NCBI GenBank assembly: GCA_022826805.1
Contig: JAJDUH010000017.1
Location: forward strand, 1-44,589
Direction of reading: 5' to 3'
Length of the DNA: 44,589 nucleotides
Source: Candidatus Poribacteria bacterium
GTDB taxonomy: Bacteria; Poribacteria; WGA-4E; WGA-3G
The notes under the pieces are model-generated. The model was not told the origin of the DNA and ran no database searches. It saw only the letters and a program-made list of their open reading frames with translations. Numbering within the stretch: position 1 is the stretch's first letter; every line of letters begins with the position of its first letter. The position numbers and the translations under genes were made by a program. Below are positions 16,420 through 24,871 of the stretch, piece after piece.

Positions 16420-16923
16420 ATGGAACAAGAGCATCGAGATAAAAGCAGCTGCGGCAGCCCTGAACATAATGGAAACCATCCCGATAGCGAGGAATTAACA
16501 CCTTCAGAGGAAGCAACATTTCTCATTCAACTCATTTTTGAGGAATTTGAAGAAATTCTAACAAACTATCCACATCATGCCGCTTACTGCTTCGCATCGA
16601 TTACCCGTCTGGCGAGCACAACCGAGAAGCTTTCCTACTTCGCACGAAGGTTAGGAATGTGGCTCTGGATTGAAGTCCTTAGTTTTCAGATTGAAGAACC
16701 TTTAAGTCTCGACAAACTCGCTGAGCATTTTGAAACTGACACAGAAACCGTCCAAACCGGAATTGAGGAACTTGAAAAGATAAAAGAATTTGAGATGGAA
16801 TGGGAACTGAAAGGGCGGATTAAACTCATACCTCGCATGTCAAAAGAGACAGTAACTCATTTTGCTAATCAGGTCTTGAGCGGTATAGAAGCGGGGGAAC
16901 AAGAAGAGAGAGCGAAACCCTAA
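16420..16923 (+). CDS. Hypothetical protein with winged-helix-like C-terminal half
   Basis: I do not recognise this 167-residue protein. The first 25 residues are polar and likely flexible. Residues about 30-90 are helical and hydrophobic (IFEEFEEILTNYPHHAAYCF). Residues about 95-145 (LSLDKLAEHFETDTETVQTG, then strands ending RIKLIPR) look like a winged helix-turn-helix with its wing. Its TAA stop is directly followed by the ATG of folA, so it is translationally coupled into the thyA-folA operon. A regulatory role in folate/thymidylate metabolism is possible but unproven. Confidence 0.75.
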   Translation: MEQEHRDKSSCGSPEHNGNHPDSEELTPSEEATFLIQLIFEEFEEILTNYPHHAAYCFASITRLASTTEKLSYFARRLGMWLWIEVLSFQIEEPLSLDKLAEHFETDTETVQTGIEELEKIKEFEMEWELKGRIKLIPRMSKETVTHFANQVLSGIEAGEQEERAKP

Positions 16924-17418
16924 ATGGTAATTTCAATGATCGCTGCAATGGATAAAAATCGACTGATCGGCAATGGACCGGATATCCCGTGGCAGATGCC
17001 AGCCGATCGCCGACATTTTCGCAACATGACTGTCGGAAAACCCGTCGTTATGGGACGTAAGACTTTTGAAACGCTCAAACGTCCGTTAGGCAAACGACAA
17101 AATATCATCCTCACGCGAAACACAGCTTATGAAGCACCGAAGGGCTGTAGTGTCGCACATTCAGTAGCCGATGTCCTTGGACTTTGTAAGGAAACAGAAG
17201 AACTTATGATATGTGGTGGGGCACCGATCTACCAAGCCTTTTTACCCTACGCCAACCGACTCTATCTGACGCAAATTCATGCCACATTTGAAGGTGACGT
17301 CTATTTTCCCGAATTTGACATCGCAGCTTGGGAAGAGGTAAAACGCCTTGACGGCGAACCTGATGAAAAAAATCCTTATCCCTACAGTTTTTTATTTTTA
17401 GAAAGAAGACTAAGGTAA
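16924..17418 (+). CDS. folA: Dihydrofolate reductase
   Basis: FolA reduces dihydrofolate with NADPH to regenerate tetrahydrofolate after the ThyA reaction. The 164-residue protein begins MVISMIAAMDKNRLIGNG and contains IPWQMPADRRHF (acid in PAD protonates the substrate). Further motifs are PVVMGRKTFETL (NADPH binding), ICGGAPIYQAFLPYANRLYL and the C-terminal strand PYSFLFLERR. Length and motifs are standard. It is the last gene of dut-thyA-orf-folA. Confidence 0.96.
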   Translation: MVISMIAAMDKNRLIGNGPDIPWQMPADRRHFRNMTVGKPVVMGRKTFETLKRPLGKRQNIILTRNTAYEAPKGCSVAHSVADVLGLCKETEELMICGGAPIYQAFLPYANRLYLTQIHATFEGDVYFPEFDIAAWEEVKRLDGEPDEKNPYPYSFLFLERRLR

Positions 17419-17473
17419 GGATACCTACAACTACAGTAAAGTTAGAAATGTGTAGGAATTTACGAGTGCTGCT

Positions 17474-17495
17474 GGCGAGGTTTCCTAACCTCGCC
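17474..17495. repeat. Short perfect hairpin in folA-thuA spacer
   Basis: GGCGAGGTT (17474-17482) and AACCTCGCC (17487-17495) make a 9-bp perfect stem with the loop TCCT. There is no T-tract, so it is not a typical terminator. It resembles the other short palindromes in spacers of this window. Confidence 0.7.
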
Positions 17496-17550
17496 ATTGT
17501 GGTGTATCGGTAATCGGCTTTACTGTAACTGCTAACAGAGGAACAAATTA

Positions 17551-18183
17551 GTGCTTAACCTATGTATGCTGTCCGGCTCTTTTGAATACGACTCCGAAGC
17601 ATCGTTAACTGTCTTCAAAAAGTTTGTTGAAAAACATTATCCAATTCAAGCGAACCTGATCGTCTACAACTCAGAGGATGACGATCCTTTTTTGGCAGCG
17701 TTGGACGATGCCGATGTCTTATTAGTTTTTACACGTCGTCTCAATACAGAAGGCGAATCGCTCAGGAAATTTCAAGTCTACTGTGAACAGGGCAGACCGA
17801 TTGTCGGTGTTAGGACAGCCAGCCACGCTTATCAAAATTGGCTGGAGTTTGATAAAGATGTATTGGGTGGGGATTATCAAGGACATTACGGGGAAGGTCC
17901 CATTGTTCGTGCGGAAGTGATTGCTACAGAACACCCAATTCTGAACGGTATCTCGGCATTTGCCAGTTACGGAAGCCTCTATAAAAATCCATCGCTTCGC
18001 GACGACACATCTCTTCTCTTAATGGGACATACGATTGAACATTCAGAGCCAGTCGCATGGACACGTTTGCATAACGGGGGACGTATCTGTTATACTTCAT
18101 TGGGGCATCAAAAAGATTTTGAAGTCGTTCCCTTTCTGCGATTTCTGGCACAAAGTATTTTGTGGGTATCAGGACAGGAGTAG
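17551..18183 (+). CDS. ThuA-like (class I glutamine amidotransferase-fold) protein
   Basis: The GTG start at 17551 follows AGAGGA. The 210-residue product has the flavodoxin/amidotransferase-like pattern of ThuA proteins: DDPFLAALDDADVLLVFTRR, GRPIVGVRTASHAY (usual position of the GxxHxA turn), a GGDYQGHYGEGP stretch and EPVAWTRLHNGGRICYTSLGH near the end. ThuA-like proteins are linked to trehalose or other sugar metabolism, but their reaction is poorly defined. It is followed 25 bases later by nagA, suggesting a role in sugar or amino-sugar use. Confidence 0.8.
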   Translation: MLNLCMLSGSFEYDSEASLTVFKKFVEKHYPIQANLIVYNSEDDDPFLAALDDADVLLVFTRRLNTEGESLRKFQVYCEQGRPIVGVRTASHAYQNWLEFDKDVLGGDYQGHYGEGPIVRAEVIATEHPILNGISAFASYGSLYKNPSLRDDTSLLLMGHTIEHSEPVAWTRLHNGGRICYTSLGHQKDFEVVPFLRFLAQSILWVSGQE

Positions 18184-18208
18184 GGAAATTTGAGGACATT
18201 TTGGTAAC

Positions 18209-19468
18209 ATGGAAACACTGACAATTGTGAATGGCGACATCTATACCCCAACGCATTATGGGCAGGGGAGCATCATCATTCAAAATGACACAATCTCAAC
18301 CATAACGGCAGATGTGCTTCAGCCCGCAGGCGACGTTATCGATGCATCCGGGTGCCTTGTCATTCCGGGATTGATTGATGGATTAGTACATGGCGGTGGT
18401 GGTTGTAATAGCATGACGGGTGAGGTCGAAGATGTTGCCACAATCGCTCGCGCACATGCCCGTAACGGTGTTACCTCGTTGGTATTGGGCATTTCCTCTG
18501 GGAGCATGGCGCAGATTACCGATGCTCTAACAGCTATCGCACATATCGTCGACGAGCCTGTCGTAGATGGAGCGCAGATTTTGGGGTCGTATGTAGAGGG
18601 GAAATTTGGGAGTCTCGCCAAAAACGGAGCACAGAACGCCAAATACATTACGCCACCGAATTTTGAAGAATTCCACACCATGTGGGCGGCTTCTGACGGT
18701 ACCTTGAAGGTAATTTCCGTTGCCCCTGAAAACGATGAAAACTTCCAGTTTATTAAGCATCTCGCAACGTTCAAAACAGATGCCTATAACAACATCGTTA
18801 TCGCCATGGGACACACAAACGCGACTTACGAGCAGGCGATGGAAGCGATTGATGCCGGTGTGACACGCGCCACGCATACCTACAACGGTATGAGTGGTAT
18901 GCACCACCGCGAACTCGGCGCAATTGAAGCCGTTCTTTCCCATCCAGAGATCCATGCAGAACTCATCGTTGACGAACATCATGTCCACCCTTTTTGGGGC
19001 AGTCATTTAATTCGGCGAAAAGGAATTCACGCTATTGGGTTAATTACAGATTGCACGGAGCTCGCTGGTGTGCCTTCTGAAGACTGGCAAGCGTCGTCAA
19101 CGTATATTCCTGACATTGATGCTTATCGCCTCAGCAACGATACAATTTCTGAAAAGGATACAGCCTTTGAAGCCGGTAGCACCGAGAAGTACATTCGTAA
19201 CAACGCAATGTGGCTTGATGTTGGTAAACCCACCGAACGTCTCGCTGGCGCGACAATTACCCTTATCGATGGAGTCCGCAATGTCATGAACTGGGGTTAT
19301 TCTCTGGAAGAGGCATTAACGATGGCAACATTGACCCCCGCCCAGAACTTAGGGGTTGCCTCATCTCTGGGTTCGATCGAAATCGGAAAAATAGCCGATG
19401 TCGTTATTGTCGATGGTAATTTAAGCGTTCAAAACGTGATTTTACGTGGAAAATTGCTGAAAAATTAG
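18209..19468 (+). CDS. nagA: N-acetylglucosamine-6-phosphate deacetylase-like amidohydrolase
   Basis: NagA removes acetate from GlcNAc-6-phosphate during chitin or peptidoglycan sugar recycling. The 419-residue protein shows the composite amidohydrolase layout: a small beta domain, then VIPGLIDGLVHGGGG (52-65) and the metal-site residues Glu130 (SYVEGKF), His202 (MGHTNATY), His223 (ATHTYNGMSGMHHRE) and catalytic Asp281 (LITDCTELAG). The usual D-x-H-x-H is DGLVH here, so the first His is absent, as in E. coli NagA where this site is also degenerate. No nagB or transporter is nearby. Substrate is inferred from family resemblance. Confidence 0.88.
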   Translation: METLTIVNGDIYTPTHYGQGSIIIQNDTISTITADVLQPAGDVIDASGCLVIPGLIDGLVHGGGGCNSMTGEVEDVATIARAHARNGVTSLVLGISSGSMAQITDALTAIAHIVDEPVVDGAQILGSYVEGKFGSLAKNGAQNAKYITPPNFEEFHTMWAASDGTLKVISVAPENDENFQFIKHLATFKTDAYNNIVIAMGHTNATYEQAMEAIDAGVTRATHTYNGMSGMHHRELGAIEAVLSHPEIHAELIVDEHHVHPFWGSHLIRRKGIHAIGLITDCTELAGVPSEDWQASSTYIPDIDAYRLSNDTISEKDTAFEAGSTEKYIRNNAMWLDVGKPTERLAGATITLIDGVRNVMNWGYSLEEALTMATLTPAQNLGVASSLGSIEIGKIADVVIVDGNLSVQNVILRGKLLKN

Positions 19469-19499
19469 GGATTTTGCAAAATTTCCTATTTTTTTCTCT
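19467..19499 (+). terminator. Probable intrinsic terminator after nagA
   Basis: AGGGATTTT and AAAATTTCCT flank a very short loop and can pair with one wobble and one mismatch, followed by TATTTTTTT. It overlaps the nagA stop codon and precedes the str operon promoter. Confidence 0.5.
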
Positions 19500-19515
19500 T
19501 TTTTTTGAAAAAAAT

Positions 19516-19545
19516 TTGACAAACCCTTGTTCTATGGTGTATAAT
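19516..19545 (+). promoter_or_regulatory. Sigma70 promoter of the str operon
   Basis: TTGACA (19516-19521) and TATAAT (19540-19545) are exact consensus hexamers with an 18-base spacer, embedded in AT-rich DNA. Predicted start is near 19552, giving a leader of about 165 bases before rpsL. Confidence 0.88.
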
Positions 19546-19625
19546 ATTTGTTTTGGAAACCGTATTCAATCTTTTATGGAAACGGGGGCAATTATTCGGA
19601 AACATTCTAACGTCGTGTCTAACAT

Positions 19626-19677
19626 CCCACGTTAATTTGTTCTACTGAAATTGTGACGCCCCGCGTGGGGCTTTTTT
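19626..19677 (+). promoter_or_regulatory. Putative transcription attenuator in the rpsL leader
   Basis: GCCCC (19658-19662), loop GCGT, GGGGC (19667-19671) and TTTTTT (19672-19677) form an intrinsic terminator that lies after the promoter and 39 bases before rpsL. Upstream, CCCACG (19626-19631) is complementary to CGTGGG (19664-19669), which overlaps the 3' arm of the terminator. The two pairings exclude each other. This is the arrangement of a terminator/antiterminator switch controlling read-through into the str operon. The effector is unknown. Confidence 0.65.
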
Positions 19678-19716
19678 ATTGACAAGTCCATAGATATGGT
19701 GTAGCGGAGGTGCAAA

Positions 19717-20088
19717 ATGCCAACAATTAACCAGTTGATTAAAAAACCGCGCAAACGGTACCGGAAGAAAACCAAATCGCCGGTGCTACAGCAGTGTCCC
19801 CAGCGTCGCGGTATCTGTTTACAGGTGAAAACCGTAACACCGAACAAACCCAATTCGGCGCTGCGTAAGGTAGCTCGTGTACGGTTTACTTCTGGCTATG
19901 AAGCCACCTGTTACATTCCGGGGATTGACCACAATTTACAAGAACACTCAGTCGTTTTAGTTCGCGGTGGACGTGTTAAAGACCTTTCTAATGTGCGTTA
20001 TCATATTGTACGTGGCAAATTGGATACCGCCGGTGTTGACAACCGTCGCCAAGGGCGTTCAAAGTACGGTGCTCGCAAACCCGGCTAA
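19717..20088 (+). CDS. rpsL: 30S ribosomal protein uS12
   Basis: uS12 lines the decoding centre and governs accuracy. The 123-residue protein aligns without gaps to E. coli uS12 at its N-terminal half. Motifs include [25 protein letters not shown] and [14 protein letters not shown]. Residue 43 is Asn (TPNKPN) where most bacteria have Lys (TPKKPN), and residue 91 is Ser instead of Pro after the conserved KDL. Both positions are classical sites of streptomycin-resistance or -dependence substitutions in E. coli (Lys42 and Pro90 in mature numbering). It is first in the str operon, behind a promoter and attenuator. Confidence 0.98.
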   Translation: MPTINQLIKKPRKRYRKKTKSPVLQQCPQRRGICLQVKTVTPNKPNSALRKVARVRFTSGYEATCYIPGIDHNLQEHSVVLVRGGRVKDLSNVRYHIVRGKLDTAGVDNRRQGRSKYGARKPG

Positions 20089-20106
20089 ACAAGGGAGGAA
20101 TAGCTG

Positions 20107-20577
20107 ATGCCTAGACGTGGAAACGTTGCAAAGCGCGATGTTAACCCTGACGCAACGTACAACAGCAAACTGGTTTCAAAGTTTATTAATAGCCTTATGT
20201 TGGATGGAAAGAAAAGCACGGCGCAGTCCATCCTGTACGAGAGTTTTAAGATTATCGAATCACGGGCGAATGAAGACGGTTTCACTATCTTCAAGCAAGC
20301 AATTAACAACGTCAAGCCGGTATTAGAGATTCGACCAAGACGTGTAGGCAGTCAGACCTACCAAGTTCCAGTTGATGTAAAGGCAGAACGGAAACAGCGG
20401 TTGGCTTTCAGTTGGATTATTCAATCTGCTCGTTCCCGCGGCGAAAGACGGATGGCGGAACGCCTCGCAGGCGAAATATTGGATGCCGCGCGCAACGAGG
20501 GTGGCGCAATCCGTAGAAAAATGGATCAGCATCGAATGGCAGACGCCAATCGCGCCTTCGCACATTATCGATGGTAA
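20107..20577 (+). CDS. rpsG: 30S ribosomal protein uS7
   Basis: uS7 nucleates assembly of the 30S head and contacts E-site tRNA. The 156-residue protein starts MPRRGNVAKRDVNPDATYNS and includes INNVKPVLEIRPRRVGSQTY, QVPVDVKAERK and a C-terminal HRMADANRAFAHYRW. Strong GGGAGGA lies upstream and the gap to rpsL is 18 bases. In E. coli uS7 represses translation at the rpsL-rpsG junction; here that gap is too short for a comparable structure. Confidence 0.98.
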   Translation: MPRRGNVAKRDVNPDATYNSKLVSKFINSLMLDGKKSTAQSILYESFKIIESRANEDGFTIFKQAINNVKPVLEIRPRRVGSQTYQVPVDVKAERKQRLAFSWIIQSARSRGERRMAERLAGEILDAARNEGGAIRRKMDQHRMADANRAFAHYRW

Positions 20578-20581
20578 AAAC

Positions 20582-20610
20582 GTAAGCGCGGTCCCCGGAC
20601 CGCAACTTAC
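20582..20610 (+). promoter_or_regulatory. Hairpin between rpsG and fusA
   Basis: GCGGTCC and GGACCGC pair around a CC loop, extended by GTAAG (20582-20586) with CTTAC (20606-20610). There is no T-tract, so it is not an intrinsic terminator. It may stabilise mRNA ends or bind a ribosomal protein; its position 27 bases before fusA is compatible with translational control. Confidence 0.5.
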
Positions 20611-20636
20611 TAAAAAATAATTAGGAGTCACTCACT

Positions 20637-22754
20637 GTGGCGGATAAAAAACAAAATATCCCACATCGCTTGGAATTGCCCCACATGCGAAACATCGGCG
20701 TCATGGCACATATTGATGCCGGCAAGACCACTGTGACCGAACGGATCTTGTATTATACCGGTAGAGTCTATCGTATCGGTGATGTGGACGATGGTACCAC
20801 CACTATGGACTGGATGGTGCAGGAGCAGGAACGCGGCATCACAATCACTGCAGCCGCAACAACCTGCCAGTGGAAAAAACACCATATTAATATTATTGAT
20901 ACACCGGGGCATATTGATTTCACCGTCGAGGTTGAACGCTCACTTCGCGTCCTTGACGGGGCAGTCGCCGTTTTCTGCGCAGTCGGTGGGGTTGAACCTC
21001 AATCTGAAACCGTCTGGAGACAGGCTGATAAGTACAATATACCGCGAATCGCCTTTGTTAATAAAATGGATCGAACCGGCGCAGATTTCTTTCGCACTGT
21101 CGAAATGATGGAAGAACGCCTCGGTGCTAACGCAATTCCAGTACAACTGCCAATCGGTTCAGCAGAGCAATTTACAGGTATCGTCGATCTCATCTCAATG
21201 AAAGGGCAGATTTGGAATGTATCTGCAGCCTCTGGACGCGACGGTAGTCTCATCCAAGAAACGGACATCCCCAGAGAAATGGAAGAGATGGCGCACGAGT
21301 ATCGCGAACGGATGTTGGAGTCTATCGCTGATTCTGATGAAGAACTCCTTCTCAAATACTTGGACGGTGCCGAAATCTCACCAGAAGAAATTAAAACAGG
21401 GCTCCGTAATGGTGTGGTCACGGGCAAAATTGTTCCAATCCTCTGTGGAACAGCTTTAAAGAACAAAGGCGTCCAGCCGCTTTTGGACGCAATCGTTTCT
21501 TACCTCCCAGCGCCTACGGATGTGCCACCAGTCGTGGGTTTTCATCCGCAGACTGAGGAAGATGAAGTGCGGCGTGCCAATGAGAGCGATCCTTTCTGTG
21601 CCCTGGCATTCAAAATTACAACGGATCCACACGTTGGCAAACTGACGTATCTCCGTGTGTATTCTGGGGTTCTCAAAAAAGGAGATACCGTTTACAACAG
21701 TAAGACGCGTAAGCATGAGCGGATTGGACGTTTGATGCAGATGCATGCCAACAAACGTGAAGAGCATGATGCCGTTTACGCTGGGGATATCGCAGCAGCA
21801 ATCGGATTAAAAGACCTCTCAACGGGTGATACACTTTGTGATCCGAAAGCGCATATTACCTTGGAAACGATGGTATTTCCGCTCCCGGTGATGGCTATCG
21901 CAGTTGAGCCTCGCACACAATCCGATATCGATAAATTGAACCTTGCCCTCTCAAAACTTGCCGAAGAAGATCCAACCTTTAAAGTTCATCAAGACCCCGA
22001 AACAGGACAAACCTTACTTTCTGGGATGGGAGAACTTCACCTTGAAATCATCGTTGATAGGCTCGTCCGCGAGTTTAATGTCTCAGCGAATGTCGGTAAC
22101 CCAGAAGTCTCCTATCGGGAAACGATTCTTGATTCCGTTACGTCTGTCGGACGTTTCATACGTCAATCTGGTGGTAGAGGTCAATTTGGGCACGTTGTCA
22201 TTGAAGTAGAGCCCCTTGAAAAAGGCACCGGCTTTGAATTTAAAGACGATACTAAGGGCGGTGTTATTCCGCAAGAGTACATTCCAGCGGTGCAAAAAGG
22301 GATTGAGAATGCCATGAACACAGGTGTCTTGGCAGGCTATCCTGTCGTTGATGTATCGGTAAAGCTCGTTGATGGATCACACCATCCCGTTGATTCATCA
22401 GAAATGGCTTTCTCCATAGCAGGTTCTATGGCGTTCAAAGATGCACTAAAGCGTGCCACCCCGACACTTCTTGAACCGATTATGGACGTTGAGGTTATCG
22501 TCCCTGACGAGTATCTCGGCAAGGTGATAGGGGATCTAAATGCTCGGCGCGCACAAATACGTGAAACGGAAACACAAGCTAAATCTCGTATCCAAGTTGT
22601 TCATTCTGATGTGCCGCTCTCAGAAATGTTTGGATATGTCAAGGTACTTAGATCCCTCACACAGGGTAGAGCTACCTACTCTATGGAATTTTCACACTAT
22701 AATGAAGTCCCCACAAGTGTAATGGAGGACTTAATTTCATCAGCGAAACGTTAA
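20637..22754 (+). CDS. fusA: Elongation factor G
   Basis: EF-G drives ribosomal translocation with GTP. It starts with GTG ([20 protein letters not shown]), preceded by AGGAG. The 705-residue product has G1 [10 protein letters not shown]3 DTPGHIDF and G4 NKMD. Switch I includes [14 protein letters not shown], and domains II-V are complete, with GGRGQFGHV in domain IV and the [20 protein letters not shown] region in V. It is the third gene of the str operon. Confidence 0.98.
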   Translation: MADKKQNIPHRLELPHMRNIGVMAHIDAGKTTVTERILYYTGRVYRIGDVDDGTTTMDWMVQEQERGITITAAATTCQWKKHHINIIDTPGHIDFTVEVERSLRVLDGAVAVFCAVGGVEPQSETVWRQADKYNIPRIAFVNKMDRTGADFFRTVEMMEERLGANAIPVQLPIGSAEQFTGIVDLISMKGQIWNVSAASGRDGSLIQETDIPREMEEMAHEYRERMLESIADSDEELLLKYLDGAEISPEEIKTGLRNGVVTGKIVPILCGTALKNKGVQPLLDAIVSYLPAPTDVPPVVGFHPQTEEDEVRRANESDPFCALAFKITTDPHVGKLTYLRVYSGVLKKGDTVYNSKTRKHERIGRLMQMHANKREEHDAVYAGDIAAAIGLKDLSTGDTLCDPKAHITLETMVFPLPVMAIAVEPRTQSDIDKLNLALSKLAEEDPTFKVHQDPETGQTLLSGMGELHLEIIVDRLVREFNVSANVGNPEVSYRETILDSVTSVGRFIRQSGGRGQFGHVVIEVEPLEKGTGFEFKDDTKGGVIPQEYIPAVQKGIENAMNTGVLAGYPVVDVSVKLVDGSHHPVDSSEMAFSIAGSMAFKDALKRATPTLLEPIMDVEVIVPDEYLGKVIGDLNARRAQIRETETQAKSRIQVVHSDVPLSEMFGYVKVLRSLTQGRATYSMEFSHYNEVPTSVMEDLISSAKR

Positions 22755-22898
22755 GTATTTGTCATGTGTCTGAACTGTAGGAGTGCTACTCTTCCTATAA
22801 GCGGGCACTGTGTTTGATTAATTAATTAAATGAAACGGTCTGCTATACGCCAATGCGTTTGGCTACCTTATAGAAACGGGATACGCAGTTTTAAGACA

Positions 22899-22941
22899 AA
22901 ATTTTGCCCACACGCGGCGAAATTTGTCTTTGCTTTACATT
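22899..22941. repeat. Dispersed hairpin repeat, copy 1 (fusA-tuf spacer)
   Basis: The arms AATTTTGCC and GGCGAAATT flank CACACGC, followed by TTGTCTTTGCTTTACATT. The same hairpin plus tail recurs at 38007-38050, and the 3' part recurs at 38051-38088 and 38221-38250. The position inside operon spacers suggests a mobile or amplified non-coding repeat. The fusA-tuf spacer is 282 bases long and otherwise holds only the tandem duplication described next. Confidence 0.8.
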
Positions 22942-22969
22942 ATGTTACGTCTATAATGTTACGTCTATA
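22942..22969. repeat. 14-bp perfect tandem duplication upstream of tuf
   Basis: ATGTTACGTCTATA occurs twice head to tail. Their junction creates TATAAT (22952-22957), a perfect -10 hexamer, with a weak TTGCTT (22930-22935) 16 bases upstream. It may give tuf its own promoter, about 75 bases before its start codon, or be a simple duplication. Confidence 0.75.
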
Positions 22970-23036
22970 GGGACAGCATTTGAAACTGCGTCTACAATAC
23001 CCGAAACAACACAATTTTATTGGAGCTCGGACAAAA

Positions 23037-24245
23037 ATGGCTAAGGAAACGTTTGAAAGGACTAAGCCACACGTTAATATTGGAACAATCGGCCACGTTG
23101 ACCACGGTAAGACAACCCTCACAGCAGCTATTACCATGGTTCTCTCTAATCTCGCCAACGAAGATTACGTCATGGAATATGATGAAATCGACAAAGCACC
23201 TGAAGAAAAAGAGCGTGGTATTACGATTAATACAGCACACGTGGAGTATGAAACTGATAACCGGCACTACGCACACGTTGATTGCCCGGGACACGCCGAC
23301 TATATCAAAAATATGATTACTGGTGCAGCACAGATGGATGGAGCTATCCTCGTCGTGTCTGCTGCTGACGGTCCCATGCCACAGACGCGTGAACACGTGT
23401 TACTCGCTCGGCAGGTGAACGTGCCATCCCTCGTCGTCTACCTTAACAAAGCTGACATGGTTGATGACGAAGAGCTTCTCGAACTCGTTGAACTGGAAGT
23501 CCGTGAATTATTAAGTAGTTATGAATTCCCCGGTGATGATATTCCTGTCATCACAGGATCTGCTCTTGAGGCGTATGAGGAGATGGACGGCGGCGGCGAT
23601 CCGACTAGCGACGCATGCGCATCCATCCTTGAACTCATGGAAGCTGTTGATGACTACATTCCAGAACCCATGCGGGACACCGATAGACCGTTCTTGATGC
23701 CGATCGAAGATATCTTCACTATTAGCGGACGTGGTACAGTTGTCACAGGACGTGTTGAGCGTGGTATCGTTGAAGTCGGGAATACCGTTGAAATCGTGGG
23801 GCTGCGTGAAACACAAAGCACGGTTGTTACAGGTGTTGAAATGTTCCGTAAACTCCTCAACGAAGGACGAGCTGGCGACAATATTGGTGCCTTGATACGG
23901 GGTGTTGATCGCGATGAAGTTGAACGCGGTCAAGTGTTGGCAGTTCCTGGGACTGTTCAACCGCATACCAAATTTGAAGCTGAAGCCTACATCCTTACAA
24001 AGGATGAAGGTGGACGTCATAATCCCTTCTTTACAGGATACCGTCCGCAATTCTATTTCCGGACGACCGATGTAACCGGACAGATGGAATTGCCTGAAGG
24101 CATCGAAATGATCATGCCCGGCGACAACGCACAAATTACCGTTGAACTATCTAAACCTATCGCGATGGAGGAACAACTCCGATTCGCAATTCGGGAAGGT
24201 GGACAGACTATCGGTGCCGGTGTTGTCTCCAAAATACTTGAATAA
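23037..24245 (+). CDS. tuf: Elongation factor Tu
   Basis: EF-Tu delivers aminoacyl-tRNA to the ribosome. The start is ATG 23037 ([16 protein letters not shown]), preceded by GGAG; an upstream in-frame extension from 22980 is not conserved. The 402 residues include G1 GHVDHGKTT, switch [19 protein letters not shown]3 DCPGHADY and G4 NKADM (NKCD in many bacteria). Domain II carries [14 protein letters not shown] and domain III ends in [18 protein letters not shown]. It is last in the str operon, followed by a terminator. Confidence 0.98.
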   Translation: MAKETFERTKPHVNIGTIGHVDHGKTTLTAAITMVLSNLANEDYVMEYDEIDKAPEEKERGITINTAHVEYETDNRHYAHVDCPGHADYIKNMITGAAQMDGAILVVSAADGPMPQTREHVLLARQVNVPSLVVYLNKADMVDDEELLELVELEVRELLSSYEFPGDDIPVITGSALEAYEEMDGGGDPTSDACASILELMEAVDDYIPEPMRDTDRPFLMPIEDIFTISGRGTVVTGRVERGIVEVGNTVEIVGLRETQSTVVTGVEMFRKLLNEGRAGDNIGALIRGVDRDEVERGQVLAVPGTVQPHTKFEAEAYILTKDEGGRHNPFFTGYRPQFYFRTTDVTGQMELPEGIEMIMPGDNAQITVELSKPIAMEEQLRFAIREGGQTIGAGVVSKILE

Positions 24246-24251
24246 TACATT

Positions 24252-24277
24252 GGGTGGAACTCCGGTTCCGCCCTTTT
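24252..24277 (+). terminator. Intrinsic terminator after tuf
   Basis: GGGTGGAAC (24252-24260) pairs with GTTCCGCCC (24265-24273) with one wobble, followed by TTTT. It ends the str operon. The spacer to rpsJ (24278-24448) holds CATCAG/GTCAG-type simple repeats and a GGTTTGC-GAG-GCAAACC hairpin (24384-24400). I see no convincing promoter for the S10 operon there. Confidence 0.75.
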
Positions 24278-24448
24278 AAAGGCATCAGCAAAATAGCCAT
24301 CAGTCGTCAGCCATCAGCAAAGAAAAGCAATAGAAACTCATAGACTTTTAGTGTTTCAATGTGCTCTTAACTAATTGCTGAAAGGTTTGCGAGGCAAACC
24401 GACTTGATTGCTGACTACTATTCTGCTCGATGAAGGCGATACGAAAAG

Positions 24449-24760
24449 ATGGACAATCAAAAAATTCGGATCCGGCTCAGGGCGTTTGATTATCGGTTGT
24501 TAGACTTGTGGTCAAAGCAGATAGCGGATACTGCAAAACGCACAGGCGCAGCGGTTTCTGGTCCAATTCCATTGCCGACAAAAAAGCATCTCTATACCGT
24601 TCAGCGTTCGACTTTTAAAGATAAGAAATCGCGTGAACAATTTGAGATGCGTATTCATAAACGTCTGCTGGATATTTCAGAAACAACGCCTAAAACCGTT
24701 GATGATTTGATGCGGTTGGACCTGCCTGCAGGTGTTGATGTCAAAATTACGCTGTTGTAG
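24449..24760 (+). CDS. rpsJ: 30S ribosomal protein uS10
   Basis: uS10 is part of the 30S head and, in many bacteria, the NusE antitermination factor. The 103 residues begin [19 protein letters not shown] and include [36 protein letters not shown] and the closing [11 protein letters not shown]. Length and motifs are standard. It is the first gene of the S10 operon, after the tuf terminator. Confidence 0.98.
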   Translation: MDNQKIRIRLRAFDYRLLDLWSKQIADTAKRTGAAVSGPIPLPTKKHLYTVQRSTFKDKKSREQFEMRIHKRLLDISETTPKTVDDLMRLDLPAGVDVKITLL

Positions 24761-24871
24761 TCGGAGAAATGATTATTCTCCACTCCAGCGGTTTGGAAAT
24801 CAGAGCCTAAGCATTTGAGAAAGTGGATAGGTTGTTGGTTTACAAGTCCTACAGGAGGGGAGCGAGAGAAA

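Noticed and set aside
19658..19677. Terminator as the end of nagA transcription only
   Set aside because: It lies downstream of the consensus promoter for rpsL, so it would act on the str leader; nagA has its own T-rich hairpin at 19467-19499.
24278..24448. Promoter for the S10 operon in the tuf-rpsJ spacer
   Set aside because: No pair of hexamers with acceptable spacing was found; only repeats and a small hairpin are visible.
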